64,000 nt of DNA, taken from an uncultured Bacilli bacterium. GTDB lineage: Bacteria; Bacillota_I; Bacilli_A; RF39; UBA660. The translations under genes were made by a program, and so were the position numbers. Shown here in pieces: positions 7,044 to 16,655 of this stretch. The stretch is from the NCBI GenBank assembly GCA_910584655.1, contig CAJUBJ010000006.1, positions 60,718 through 124,717 of the forward strand, given 5' to 3'. Numbering within the stretch: position 1 is the first letter of the stretch; the number at the start of each line of letters is the position of its first letter. The notes under the pieces are model-generated. The model made no database searches and was not told the origin of the DNA. It was given only the letters and a program-made list of their open reading frames with translations.

Positions 7044-9125
7044 ATGAATAAATTTGGTAAATGGGTTTGTAAACATAAATGGTTAATAATTATTACTACT
7101 TTGTTATTACTAATACCTGCTATTTGGGGTTATTCTAATACAAAGATTAATTATGATATTTTAGTTTACTTACCTAGTGAAATTGAGACATTAAAAGGAG
7201 AAGAAATATTAACAAATGATTTTAATATGGGAGCCTTCTCTATTAGTGTTGTAGAAAAGATGGATGATAAAGATTTATTAGCTTTGGAAGATAAAATAAG
7301 AGAAGTTGATACTGTTACAAATGTTGTAACTATAAATGATATTACTGGAATTACTATTCCAATAGAAATCTTGCCCTCCTCTATCTTAGATAAATGTGCT
7401 AAAGATGATACTAAATTAATGTTAATTACTTTTTCAGAGTCAACTAGTGATGATAAAACATTGACTGCTGTTGAAGAAATTCGTAATTTAACTAAAAATA
7501 GTGTACATATTGGTGGTATGAGTGCGATGGTTTTAGATACAAAAGAATTATTTAATAGCGAGATGTTACTATATGTAATTATTGCTGTAATATTTTGTAT
7601 TTTAGTATTAATGATTGCACTTGATAATTATCTAGTTCCGTTACTTTTAATAGCTAACATAGGAATTGCAATTCTATTTAATATGGGGAGTAATATTTTC
7701 CTAGGAGAAATTTCTTATATCACAAAAGCTGTTGCAGCGGTATTACAGCTTGGAGTTACTACTGATTTCTCTATCTTCTTATATCATAAGTATGAGAAAG
7801 CTAAAAAGATTTATAAAAATAGAGATGAAGCAATGAGTAATGCTATACATGAAACTTTGATTTCAGTATTTGGTAGTTCACTTACTACTATTGCAGGCTT
7901 CTTAGCACTATGTACTATGAATTTAACCTTAGGAACTGATATTGGTATTGTAATGGCTAAAGGGGTTGTATTTGGATTACTTTGTGTTATTACTTTATTT
8001 CCTTCTCTCTTACTTGTATTTGATAAGGTACTATATAAAACACAACATAAAGAAATATTACCTAAATTTAATGGTGTTAAGAAATTGGTAATAAAATATC
8101 ATAAAGCAATATTTGTCATATTTATTATATTAATAATTCCAACTTATTTGGCACAATCTAAAACTTCTGTTTACTATAAACTCGATGAATCTATACCTGA
8201 GACTTACGGCTACTCTGTTGCAACACAAGAGTTAAAAGAAAAATATAATATGGTATCGCAAGAGATAGTTCTAATAGATGTGGATATGAAAGATTCAGAA
8301 GCTAATAAGATGATTGATGAAATAAAAAAATTAGATGGAATTGATTTTGTTTTAAGCCCAACTTATTTTAGTAAATATGGTATTTCAGAAAATATTGTTC
8401 CAAAATCATTACAAAATATTTATAAAACCGATGAATATAAGATGATTTTAATAGGGTCAAGTTATGATATAGCAACTAATGAGTTAAATGAACAAATAGA
8501 TAAACTAAATATAATTGTTAATAAATATGATGAAAAAGCTATTGTTGCTGGTGAAGGGCCATTAATGAGTGATTTAGTAGAAATTACTGATCTTGACTTC
8601 CATAATGTAAACTATACTTCAATTGCAGTTATATTTGTATTAATGATGATAGTATTAAAATCTATTACATTACCTATTCTTCTTGTTATAGCAATTGAAT
8701 TTGCAATATTTATAAATATGGGTGTGCCGTATTTTACAGGGACAAGTATTCCATTTATTGCCTCTGTTGTTATTGGAACGATCCAACTAGGAGCTACAAT
8801 TGATTATGCAATTCTTATGACAACTAAATATCTAGAGGAACGACAAAATGGTAAGAATAAAAAAGAAGCAGTAAGCATCGCACTAGATAATTCAATTCAA
8901 TCTATATTTGTTAGTGCAATGTGTTTCTTTGGAGCAACAATTGGTGTTGGAATTGTTTCTAAGATTGATATGATTGGTTCTCTATGTACACTTATTGCTC
9001 GTGGGGCTATTATAAGTATGTTTGTTGTACTTTTAATTGTGCCTAGTATTTTATTAATATTTGATAAAGTTATTACTAAAACAACTTTAGGATTTAAGAA
9101 AGGAAAATGGATTAATGAAAAATAA
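7044..9125 (+). CDS. MMPL/RND-family exporter
   Basis: This 693-aa membrane protein has the twofold MMPL plan. Each half begins with a membrane helix and a large outside loop (about residues 40-165 and 390-520), followed by a cluster of about five membrane helices. The 'GVTTDFSIFLYHKYEKAKK' and 'GATIDYAILMTTKYLEE' segments are the paired polar helix motifs (D-F/Y) used for proton coupling in this family. It probably exports a lipid, fatty acid or hydrophobic toxin. The ATG at 7044 has AAGGAAG at good distance, while an upstream in-frame ATG at 7008 lies inside operator 2. It overlaps the next gene by 11 nt, so the two are coupled. Confidence 0.88.
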   Translation: MNKFGKWVCKHKWLIIITTLLLLIPAIWGYSNTKINYDILVYLPSEIETLKGEEILTNDFNMGAFSISVVEKMDDKDLLALEDKIREVDTVTNVVTINDITGITIPIEILPSSILDKCAKDDTKLMLITFSESTSDDKTLTAVEEIRNLTKNSVHIGGMSAMVLDTKELFNSEMLLYVIIAVIFCILVLMIALDNYLVPLLLIANIGIAILFNMGSNIFLGEISYITKAVAAVLQLGVTTDFSIFLYHKYEKAKKIYKNRDEAMSNAIHETLISVFGSSLTTIAGFLALCTMNLTLGTDIGIVMAKGVVFGLLCVITLFPSLLLVFDKVLYKTQHKEILPKFNGVKKLVIKYHKAIFVIFIILIIPTYLAQSKTSVYYKLDESIPETYGYSVATQELKEKYNMVSQEIVLIDVDMKDSEANKMIDEIKKLDGIDFVLSPTYFSKYGISENIVPKSLQNIYKTDEYKMILIGSSYDIATNELNEQIDKLNIIVNKYDEKAIVAGEGPLMSDLVEITDLDFHNVNYTSIAVIFVLMMIVLKSITLPILLVIAIEFAIFINMGVPYFTGTSIPFIASVVIGTIQLGATIDYAILMTTKYLEERQNGKNKKEAVSIALDNSIQSIFVSAMCFFGATIGVGIVSKIDMIGSLCTLIARGAIISMFVVLLIVPSILLIFDKVITKTTLGFKKGKWINEK

Positions 9126-11268
9126 AATATTAAATAAAGTTACTGTCTGGGTCTTAATTGCAAGTTTATCTATACAAGCTGTACCTGTTTGGGCTTTAAA
9201 CAAAGATGAAACTATCTACGCTAAATTAAATAGTGATGGCAGCATTAATAATGTTATTGTTTCAGAACATATAAGTAATGATGGAAGTAAAAGTATTAAA
9301 GATAAAAGTAATTTAGATAATATTAAGAATGTTTCAGGTGATGAAGTATTTAATAAGAATAATGGAGAGATTGTTTGGGAAACAAATGGTAAAGAGGTTT
9401 ATTATCAAGGAACAACAGAAAAGGAAATCCCAATTAAAGTAAGTATTGAATATTATTTAGATGATGAAGTTAAAACACTTGATGAAATGATTGGTAAAAA
9501 AGGTAATGTTAAAATTGTGTTAAGTTATGAAAACAATTTAAAACATAATATATTAGTTAATGGAAAATATGAGGAATTATTCACTCCTTTTATTATTGCA
9601 ACTACGACAATACTAAATAACGAAGAAGTTAAGAATATTAACGTTACTAATGGTAAAGTAATTGATAATGGAAATAGTAGTTTAGTTCTTGCTCTTGCTT
9701 CACCTGGCTTATCTAAGAGCCTAGATTTAGATATGCTAGATAGTTTAAATGAAATTACTATTTCTTACGATACTGAGAATTTTGAACTTTCTTCAATATA
9801 TTCTGTTGCTACTAGTAAATTATTTTCTGAGAATGATTTAGAAATTTTTGAAAAGACAGATATTTTATATGATGCTATTAACAAATTATCTAGTTCAAGT
9901 AAAGAATTAGTTGTGGGTTCAAATAAACTATATGATGTTTTAAATAAAATGATTGGTAGTGGTAATACATTAACCGATGAACAATTAAGAATTATTGAAA
10001 AACAAGCAGTTCTTGCTGCTACTTTGTCAGAAGATGATGTAAAAGAAAAGATTAAAGATACATTAGGTAATATAAAAATTTCTAATCAAGAATTAAATAA
10101 TGCTATTAATGAAGTAATTAAAAATCTTGAAATTACAAATGATGAAAAAGAAATAATAAAAGATATTATTATTAAAAATTTTGAAATTGATAGTAATAAA
10201 ATAAATGAAACTTTAACAAATGTAATAGATAATGTTAATCTTAGTGAAGAACAAAAAGAAATTATTGTAAAAAAAGTATTAGATAATATTTCTTTAACAC
10301 AAGATGAGATAAATGAAATTACTAAAATGGCAGTTAGTCAAGCTACTACTAGTACAAAAAATAGCGAAGAATATAAAAGTGCTGTTGCTACTAAAAGTGC
10401 TATGGAACAAGCTGGTATTCAAAAGGTAATAAATATATGTACTGCTGATAATATAAGTTCTGAGTATTATGAAATGTGCGTAAATAATATTAATAATATT
10501 GCTAATTATAAACAATTAGTTGCAACTATAAATACAATGGAAGCTACTACAAATAAAGTTGCGATTGGAGTAAGTAGTAATATTATGGTACAAATAAATT
10601 CAAAAATAGAAAAACAAATTACAGAACTTTTAAGTGATGAAATGATTAAACAAATTAGTACTGAAGTGGTAAATAAAGCTGTTAATGAAATTAATCAAGT
10701 ATTAAAAAGTTATGTAACTAGTGAGAATATTGATAAAGTTATTGATGAAATAAATAAAAATTTAGAAAATATTATTAGCAATAAAGTGGATAGTGAGATT
10801 TTAAATAAAGTAATTCCTGCGGTTAGTGAGAAGGTTGCTGAGTTAGTTACTCCTAAAGTAACACCTATTGTTAATAAAATAACTAATGAAGTTGCTTCTA
10901 ATGTAAGTACTAATGTTGCTTCTACAGTTGCTAATCAAGTTAAAGATAGTACTTTAAAAAAAGTAAATTTACAATTAATTACTCTTGTAGAAGGAATGGA
11001 AAAATTTGATAACGAAGGAATTCAAAAACTAACAGAAGCAATTAATGGTGATGTAAAAAATATTGAAGCAAGATTAGAAGCATTAGTAGATTTAAGTAAT
11101 GAGTATAAAATAATGGATGATATTGCTAGTGAAGATACAGGAAGTTCAAAAATTATTATGATAATTGATGAAATTAAACATGAAAAAGAAAAAGAAATAA
11201 ATAACGAAAAAATTATTGAAGAGAAAAAAGGTTTTGGAGAAAAAATAAAAGGGCTATTTACAAAATAG
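9115..11268 (+). CDS. Secreted helical repeat protein of the MMPL operon
   Basis: 717 aa with a clear signal peptide (about residues 1-27, ending 'VPVWA'). The N-terminal third is beta-rich, including 'GKKGNVKIVLSYENN'. The rest is predicted to be almost entirely helical and low in complexity, with five exact-length 18-residue repeats at about residues 319-408. No sortase motif or C-terminal membrane helix is seen, so it may be released or held by partners. Its start overlaps the end of the exporter gene. The pattern 'SSKELVVGSNKLYDVL' recalls the coiled-coil part of YhgE/Pip proteins that accompany MMPL pumps. That comparison is inference. Confidence 0.8.
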   Translation: MKNKILNKVTVWVLIASLSIQAVPVWALNKDETIYAKLNSDGSINNVIVSEHISNDGSKSIKDKSNLDNIKNVSGDEVFNKNNGEIVWETNGKEVYYQGTTEKEIPIKVSIEYYLDDEVKTLDEMIGKKGNVKIVLSYENNLKHNILVNGKYEELFTPFIIATTTILNNEEVKNINVTNGKVIDNGNSSLVLALASPGLSKSLDLDMLDSLNEITISYDTENFELSSIYSVATSKLFSENDLEIFEKTDILYDAINKLSSSSKELVVGSNKLYDVLNKMIGSGNTLTDEQLRIIEKQAVLAATLSEDDVKEKIKDTLGNIKISNQELNNAINEVIKNLEITNDEKEIIKDIIIKNFEIDSNKINETLTNVIDNVNLSEEQKEIIVKKVLDNISLTQDEINEITKMAVSQATTSTKNSEEYKSAVATKSAMEQAGIQKVINICTADNISSEYYEMCVNNINNIANYKQLVATINTMEATTNKVAIGVSSNIMVQINSKIEKQITELLSDEMIKQISTEVVNKAVNEINQVLKSYVTSENIDKVIDEINKNLENIISNKVDSEILNKVIPAVSEKVAELVTPKVTPIVNKITNEVASNVSTNVASTVANQVKDSTLKKVNLQLITLVEGMEKFDNEGIQKLTEAINGDVKNIEARLEALVDLSNEYKIMDDIASEDTGSSKIIMIIDEIKHEKEKEINNEKIIEEKKGFGEKIKGLFTK
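10069..10338 (+). repeat. Five 18-codon tandem repeats in the secreted protein gene
   Basis: The encoded units are NIKISNQELNNAINEVIK, NLEITNDEKEIIKDIIIK, NFEIDSNKINETLTNVID, NVNLSEEQKEIIVKKVLD and NISLTQDEINEITKMAVS. They share N-phi-x-phi-[TSD] at the start and a following amphipathic helix. The DNA has diverged, so they are old repeats. Confidence 0.8.
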
Positions 11269-11278
11269 TTCTTTTTTC
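11248..11278 (+). terminator. Terminator of MMPL operon
   Basis: GGCTATTT and AAATAGTT form a stem with a short loop, followed by a T run, at the stop codon of the secreted protein gene. Confidence 0.7.
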
Positions 11279-11325
11279 TTAGGAAAAATATTTTAATAGT
11301 GTATAATAGCTATGGATGTGATTTA

Positions 11326-11832
11326 ATGAAGTCTATAATAATTGGTAATATAATAGGTCTAATTGGGTCTATTTTAATGGTATATGGTGGTAGTGTAAGA
11401 AAAAGAGAAAAAGCTATAATTATTCAAACTATACAGATGGCGATATTATCACTTAATAATTTAATTTTAGGTAGTATATCTGGTTTTATTATTAACATTA
11501 TAAATATTATAAGAAATATTTTAAGTTATAAGAAAAAACTTTATAAGCCAGTTATTACTATTATAATTATTATATCTACTTTGTTAACTATAAAATTCAA
11601 TGCATTAGGTTTAATTGGATATCTCCCCTTAATAAATAGTATTATCTTTATTTTATTTATGAATAACAAGAGTGATATTGGTTTTAAAATATTAACAATT
11701 ATTTATGTAATATTTTGGTTAGTTCATGATATTTATATAAAGTCTTATACAACTGCTTTTTTTGATGTTCTTACTATTCTAACGAGTTTCTATGCGATAA
11801 TTACTTTAAAAATAAAAAAAAGACAATGTTAG
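11326..11832 (+). CDS. YgjV-family inner-membrane protein
   Basis: A 168-aa polytopic membrane protein with about six hydrophobic helices. The pattern 'IGNIIGLIGSILMVYGGSVRKREKAI', the central 'NIIRNILSYKKK' loop and the two-helix repeat plan resemble the YgjV-like family, whose function is unknown. A longer reading from 11299 would place a TATAAT box inside the coding region. I therefore start at the ATG at 11326, behind GGATGTG, with that box as the -10. Confidence 0.7.
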   Translation: MKSIIIGNIIGLIGSILMVYGGSVRKREKAIIIQTIQMAILSLNNLILGSISGFIINIINIIRNILSYKKKLYKPVITIIIIISTLLTIKFNALGLIGYLPLINSIIFILFMNNKSDIGFKILTIIYVIFWLVHDIYIKSYTTAFFDVLTILTSFYAIITLKIKKRQC

Positions 11833-11843
11833 TTGTCTTTTTT
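11815..11843. terminator. Bidirectional terminator
   Basis: AAAAGACAA and TTGTCTTTT pair around GTTAG-type loop bases, with A and T runs on the two sides, between converging genes. Confidence 0.75.
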
Positions 11844-13167
11844 ATGATGCAAATATTTGAACCCAGTATGTTTTACCATTAAAAGAATATTTTCCTACTC
11901 CTACTCTTTTAAATTCGTCATCTACAATATTTTCATAGTGTTTAGGGGAGTTTTTCCATACATCACATACCATTTCTTCATCATCGTAACCAGTTGCTAG
12001 ATTTTCCCCTCTTTTATTAGGTATGTCTAAGCCATTTAATTTGTAAAATGTTTTATGTAATGTATCCCAACTGCTTCCATCAGGACGGACATGATCAAAT
12101 TTATTTGAATATGCCATTTCTATAGCTTTAATATTAGCTAAAGTACTAAGCGTCCTATCAATAGTTAATGGAGCTACCCCTGCTTCTGTTCTATATTCAT
12201 TAGTATACTTAAGAATAATTTTTCTCGCTTCTTCTGTTATATTATAAATAGATTCTGCTTCTGATTTCATAGATTCAACTGTGCCATTAAATTCATCATA
12301 TGTTATTTCTGTTTTCTTGTTAGTGCGACTTATTTCAATTAGTTCTCCATTAACATTATTATATTTAACATCTTGATACGTTATCTTTCTAACCCCATAA
12401 TTATAATAAACAGAATTGAGAATTTCACGTTTAGTAACAACAGTTGGTTGTTCTATTGGTTTATTTGTATTTTCATCAGGTTTATTTTCTTGTTGTGAAT
12501 TATTATTTGGTTTGCTATTTTGATTTGGTTTATTTGAGCTCTGTTTATTAATAACTAAAGTTGCAATTTCATCTTTGCAGTTATTTGATTCATCACAGAA
12601 GTTAAGCTTTATATAATATGTACCTGCATTAGTAATATTAGCATCAGTTTCATTTATATAATTAACTGTATATTTTGAACTACCACTATTGTCTTCATAT
12701 GATTCGATAAAATTATCAATTGTATATTTCCCATTTTCATAAATAGCTATATTTTTTAGCTTTACTACAGGTGGTGTAGTGTCTACTATTTTTAAGCGAG
12801 AATTATAAGTATTGCCTGCTATCGTTAAAACAACTGGATATTCACCGATTTCTGAAATATTAGGTGTGATATTTTCTTCATCTTTTTTATAGCTTAACAT
12901 CATCTCAATATCTTTATCATTTATAATATCAGAATTTTCTATAAATGAAATAATATTTGGAAGAGAGGTATTTATTTCAATACTTATTTCTTCTTTAATA
13001 ATTATATTTTCTTGTATTTCTTTTATAATTTCTTCATCTGTTACTTTAGTTGCTGAATATTGTGGTGTTTCAAATTTAAAATCAATAAATATTCCTATAG
13101 TTGAAATAATAATTATTACTAAAATTGTTGTAATAACAAATTTGTATTTTATTAAAAACTCCTTCAT
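11842..13167 (-). CDS. Membrane-anchored CAP/SCP-domain surface protein with Ig-like domain
   Basis: About 441 aa. One N-terminal membrane helix (about residues 8-27) anchors or exports it. Next comes a beta-sandwich region with the 'DTTPPVVKLKNIAIYENG' start typical of bacterial Ig-like (DUF5011-type) domains, a low-complexity N/P/Q linker, and a C-terminal CAP domain. The CAP signatures are 'LTIDRTLSTLANIKAIEM' , 'FDHVRPDGSSWDT', 'GENLATGYDD' and 'VWKNSPKHYENIV'. CAP proteins are extracellular; roles vary. The ATG at 13167 is preferred, since the upstream in-frame start at 13200 overlaps a TATACT-like -10 box. Confidence 0.85.
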   Translation of the reverse strand: MKEFLIKYKFVITTILVIIIISTIGIFIDFKFETPQYSATKVTDEEIIKEIQENIIIKEEISIEINTSLPNIISFIENSDIINDKDIEMMLSYKKDEENITPNISEIGEYPVVLTIAGNTYNSRLKIVDTTPPVVKLKNIAIYENGKYTIDNFIESYEDNSGSSKYTVNYINETDANITNAGTYYIKLNFCDESNNCKDEIATLVINKQSSNKPNQNSKPNNNSQQENKPDENTNKPIEQPTVVTKREILNSVYYNYGVRKITYQDVKYNNVNGELIEISRTNKKTEITYDEFNGTVESMKSEAESIYNITEEARKIILKYTNEYRTEAGVAPLTIDRTLSTLANIKAIEMAYSNKFDHVRPDGSSWDTLHKTFYKLNGLDIPNKRGENLATGYDDEEMVCDVWKNSPKHYENIVDDEFKRVGVGKYSFNGKTYWVQIFAS

Positions 13168-13312
13168 TAAATCAACCCTATTCTTTTTATAGTATATCAT
13201 AATCTTTGTTTATTACTAAGAGCAAATTAATAACTATATATAAACTTTACTTAATTTACTTATAATATCTTTATATGTTATAATAGATTAGTATAATAAG
13301 AGGAGAATGGTT

Positions 13313-15664
13313 ATGAACGAATATGATACTAAAGAGTATTTATCTAAGTTAAATAAATATTGGAATGCAGCTAATTATTTATCCGCTGGTCAATTGTATT
13401 TATTGGATAATCCTTTGTTAAAAAGAAGTTTAAAAAAAGAAGATGTAAAAAGAAAAATTGTAGGTCACTGGGGAACTGTTCCAGGACAGACTTTTGTGTA
13501 TACTCATTTAAATAGAATTATTAACAAATATGATTTAGATATGATTTATATTTCTGGTCCTGGTCATGGTGGAAATGCAATTGTAAGTCATGTTTATTTA
13601 GAAGGAAGTTATAGTGATATATATCCTTCTGTTTCACAAGATGAAGCGGGATTAAAGAAATTATTTAAACAATTTTCTTTTCCTGGAGGAATTTCATCAC
13701 ACGTTGCACCAGAAACTCCTGGTTCTATTAATGAAGGTGGAGAGTTAGGTTATAGTTTAGCTCATGGATTTGGTGCAGTTTTTGACAATCCTGATTTAAT
13801 AGCAGCAGTTGTAGTTGGTGATGGTGAGGCTGAAACAGCAAGTTTAGCGACATCTTGGCATTCTAATAAGTTTTTGAATCCAGAACATGATGGAGCAGTT
13901 TTACCAATATTACATTTAAATGGATACAAAATAAGTAATCCTACTATTTTATCTAGAATAAGTGAAGATGAATTAATTAATTTATTCCATGGATATGGTT
14001 GGGAGCCAATTATTGTTTCAGGTGATGAACCCGAATATATGCATAAAGAAATGGCTAATGCTTTAGATAAATGTGTCGAAAAAATAAAAAAGATACAAAA
14101 AGATGCCAGAGAAAATGGCTTATGTGAACGTCCAATGTGGCCAATGATAATTCTACGTACTCCTAAAGGTTGGACTGGTCCAAAGATTGTTGGAGAAAAA
14201 GAAATTGAAGGAACATTTAGAGCTCATCAAGTTCCAATTGATATGAGTGATGAAATACATTTAAGTATGCTAGAAAAATGGTTAAAAAGTTATCATCCTG
14301 AAGAGCTATTTGATGGAATGGGAAGATTGGTTCCAGAATTACAAGAGCTTATTCCTAAGAAAAATAGACGTATGGGAAGTAATCCTCATGCAAATGGTGG
14401 GCAATTGCTTAAGGATTTAATATTGCCAGATTTTAGAAAATATGGTTTAGAAATTGATAAACCTGGTTCTGTTGAAGCACAAGATATGATAGAACTTGGT
14501 AATTATGTTAGAGATGTATTTAAATTAAATGCTAATAATAGAAATTTTAGAATATTTGGCCCAGATGAAACTATGTCTAATAGACTAAATCATAGTTTCG
14601 AAGCTGAAAATAGAAGTTGGATGGGATCTTTAAAGGATAATGATGAGTTTTTAGCTAAAGATGGTCGTATTATGGATGGTATGTTATCTGAGAATATGTG
14701 TGAAGGATGGTTAGAGGGATATCTTTTAACTGGTAGACATGGTTTCTTTGCAAGTTATGAAGCTTTTGTTAGAGTAATTGATTCTATGGCAAGTCAACAT
14801 GCAAAGTGGTTAAAGATTTGTAAACATTTACCTTGGAGAGAAGAAATATCTTCTTTAAACTATATCTTAACAAGTAATGTATGGCAGCAAGATCATAATG
14901 GATATACACATCAAGATCCTGGATTCTTAGATCATTTAGCTTCTAAGAAAGCTGATATTACTCGTATGTATTTACCTCCTGATACTAATTGTTTGCTATC
15001 TTGTTTTGAACATTGTATGAAGAGCAAGGACTATATAAATGTTTTAGTTGCGTCTAAACATCCAAGACCACAATGGCTAAATATGGAACAAGCTGTTAAA
15101 CATTGTACTCAAGGATTAGGTATATGGGATTTTGCTAGTAATGATCAAGAGAGTGACCCAGATATTATTATGGTATGTGCTGGTGAAACTCCTACTCTAG
15201 AAAGTTTAGCTGCTGTTTCTATTTTAAGAGAATATTTGCCTAAATTAAAAATTAGATTTATAAATGTTGTTGATTTATTTAAATTACAAACAAAGAGTAA
15301 ACATCCTCATGGATTAAGTGATGAAGATTATGATGCTTTGTTTACAAAGAAAATGCCAATATTATTTAACTTCCATGGATATCCTTCTTTAATTCATGAA
15401 TTGTTATATGAAAGATATAATCATAATATAGTTGTAAAGGGCTATGTAGAAGAGGGTTCTATAACTACCCCATTTGATATGAGAGTTCAAAATGAAATTG
15501 ATAGATATCATTTAGTTATTGAAGTATGTAGAATGGTTCCTAATTTAGGAAGTAAAGGAATTTATTTGAGCAAGCTAATGCAAGAAAAGTTAATTGAACA
15601 TAAGGAATATATTCATGAGTATGGTATCGATATGCCAGAAGTTAGAGATTGGAAATGGCAATAA
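13313..15664 (+). CDS. xfp: Xylulose-5-phosphate/fructose-6-phosphate phosphoketolase
   Basis: Thiamine-diphosphate enzyme that splits xylulose-5-P (or fructose-6-P) with phosphate into acetyl-P and a sugar phosphate. Both family signatures are present: 'EGGELGY' with 'SLAHGFGA', and 'GDGEAETASLATSWH'. The histidines in 'GHWGTVPGQ' and 'SGPGHGGN' fit substrate and cofactor sites. At 783 aa it is full length. The ATG at 13313 has AGAGGAG at correct distance; the ATG at 13307 is too close to it. A TATAAT box lies about 35 nt upstream. It is a single-gene unit with its own terminator and suggests fermentative sugar use. Confidence 0.97.
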   Translation: MNEYDTKEYLSKLNKYWNAANYLSAGQLYLLDNPLLKRSLKKEDVKRKIVGHWGTVPGQTFVYTHLNRIINKYDLDMIYISGPGHGGNAIVSHVYLEGSYSDIYPSVSQDEAGLKKLFKQFSFPGGISSHVAPETPGSINEGGELGYSLAHGFGAVFDNPDLIAAVVVGDGEAETASLATSWHSNKFLNPEHDGAVLPILHLNGYKISNPTILSRISEDELINLFHGYGWEPIIVSGDEPEYMHKEMANALDKCVEKIKKIQKDARENGLCERPMWPMIILRTPKGWTGPKIVGEKEIEGTFRAHQVPIDMSDEIHLSMLEKWLKSYHPEELFDGMGRLVPELQELIPKKNRRMGSNPHANGGQLLKDLILPDFRKYGLEIDKPGSVEAQDMIELGNYVRDVFKLNANNRNFRIFGPDETMSNRLNHSFEAENRSWMGSLKDNDEFLAKDGRIMDGMLSENMCEGWLEGYLLTGRHGFFASYEAFVRVIDSMASQHAKWLKICKHLPWREEISSLNYILTSNVWQQDHNGYTHQDPGFLDHLASKKADITRMYLPPDTNCLLSCFEHCMKSKDYINVLVASKHPRPQWLNMEQAVKHCTQGLGIWDFASNDQESDPDIIMVCAGETPTLESLAAVSILREYLPKLKIRFINVVDLFKLQTKSKHPHGLSDEDYDALFTKKMPILFNFHGYPSLIHELLYERYNHNIVVKGYVEEGSITTPFDMRVQNEIDRYHLVIEVCRMVPNLGSKGIYLSKLMQEKLIEHKEYIHEYGIDMPEVRDWKWQ

Positions 15665-15692
15665 AAAAGTTATCTTAGGATAACTTTTTTTG
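15662..15692 (+). terminator. Terminator of xfp
   Basis: AAAGTTATC and GATAACTTT pair around TTAG and are followed by seven T. It can also act on the converging minus-strand gene. Confidence 0.8.
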
Positions 15693-15697
15693 TGATA

Positions 15698-16585
15698 TTA
15701 AGAATTTTCATTATTTAAAGAAATGTTATTTTCTTCTAAAATAGTATTTTCAGATATATCTATATCATTATTTTCCATTTTTTGAAGTTCTTTTCTTTTT
15801 TTTCTTAAGTTGACTACTTTTATTGCTATGAATGTTACGATTAATATACTTGCTATAATAAATGATATTATTGCTATTTTATTAAATATGCTTGTTAACG
15901 TAGTTGATAGACCTTTTATTGATGAATTAATTTCTGGATTAGTTATTTTATTTAAAGCTAAACCAAAGGATAAATTTCCTATTCCGTTAAATAAGAATAC
16001 TGTAATAAGATGCTTTATTAAACTTTCTAATTTATTAAGAAGAAATATAAAAATTATGCAAACTATTGATATTGCAATTGCAAAGTAAATATATTTGTTA
16101 TTGTATGTAAATTGAAATACTTTCTTATACATGTTATTAGACGAAAGTTCATTTTTTTCTGCTAATTTAATTTCTAATTCGTCTAATTGTTTATTAATCT
16201 CTTCAAGATTCAAACTTTTTCCTGTTTCTTGTTCATACTTAGAACTGGTATCTTTAATAAGGTCTTTTAAGGATTGTGTACTTGGTGTATTTGTATCTGG
16301 AATACCACTTGAATATTTTAAATAATTAATAAATATTGATTCTAATTCTTTAGTTATTTCCTTAGTATCAAAATATTCATTTATATTTTCATATTCTTTG
16401 TTATTAAAATCAGATATTAATGATAAATAGTCTATATTATTAATATTTTGATTATTTAAAATATTTAATATGATATCTCCTGATAGTGAATTTCTAATAA
16501 CAAATATAGAACAAATTGTAGTTATTGCTAATAAAAGAATCAAACTTAATAATGATGAAACTATTTTTTTTAATATATTTAGCAT
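15698..16585 (-). CDS. Hypothetical membrane protein, four-helix
   Basis: About 295 aa. Hydrophobic helices lie near residues 7-30, 160-180, 190-215 and 235-260. Between the first and second is a long, soluble helical loop (about 125 aa) rich in N, E and S, probably outside the cell. The tail is acidic. No motif gives a function. I begin at the ATG at 16585 (MLNILKK) behind GGAGTGAT. The upstream extension would give a second hydrophobic stretch without a ribosome site. Confidence 0.65.
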   Translation of the reverse strand: MLNILKKIVSSLLSLILLLAITTICSIFVIRNSLSGDIILNILNNQNINNIDYLSLISDFNNKEYENINEYFDTKEITKELESIFINYLKYSSGIPDTNTPSTQSLKDLIKDTSSKYEQETGKSLNLEEINKQLDELEIKLAEKNELSSNNMYKKVFQFTYNNKYIYFAIAISIVCIIFIFLLNKLESLIKHLITVFLFNGIGNLSFGLALNKITNPEINSSIKGLSTTLTSIFNKIAIISFIIASILIVTFIAIKVVNLRKKRKELQKMENNDIDISENTILEENNISLNNENS

Positions 16586-16655
16586 ATTATCACTCCATAT
16601 TTTTATTATAATAAAAAAAGCCATATGCATAAAGGTACAAAATGACTTTTTCTTA

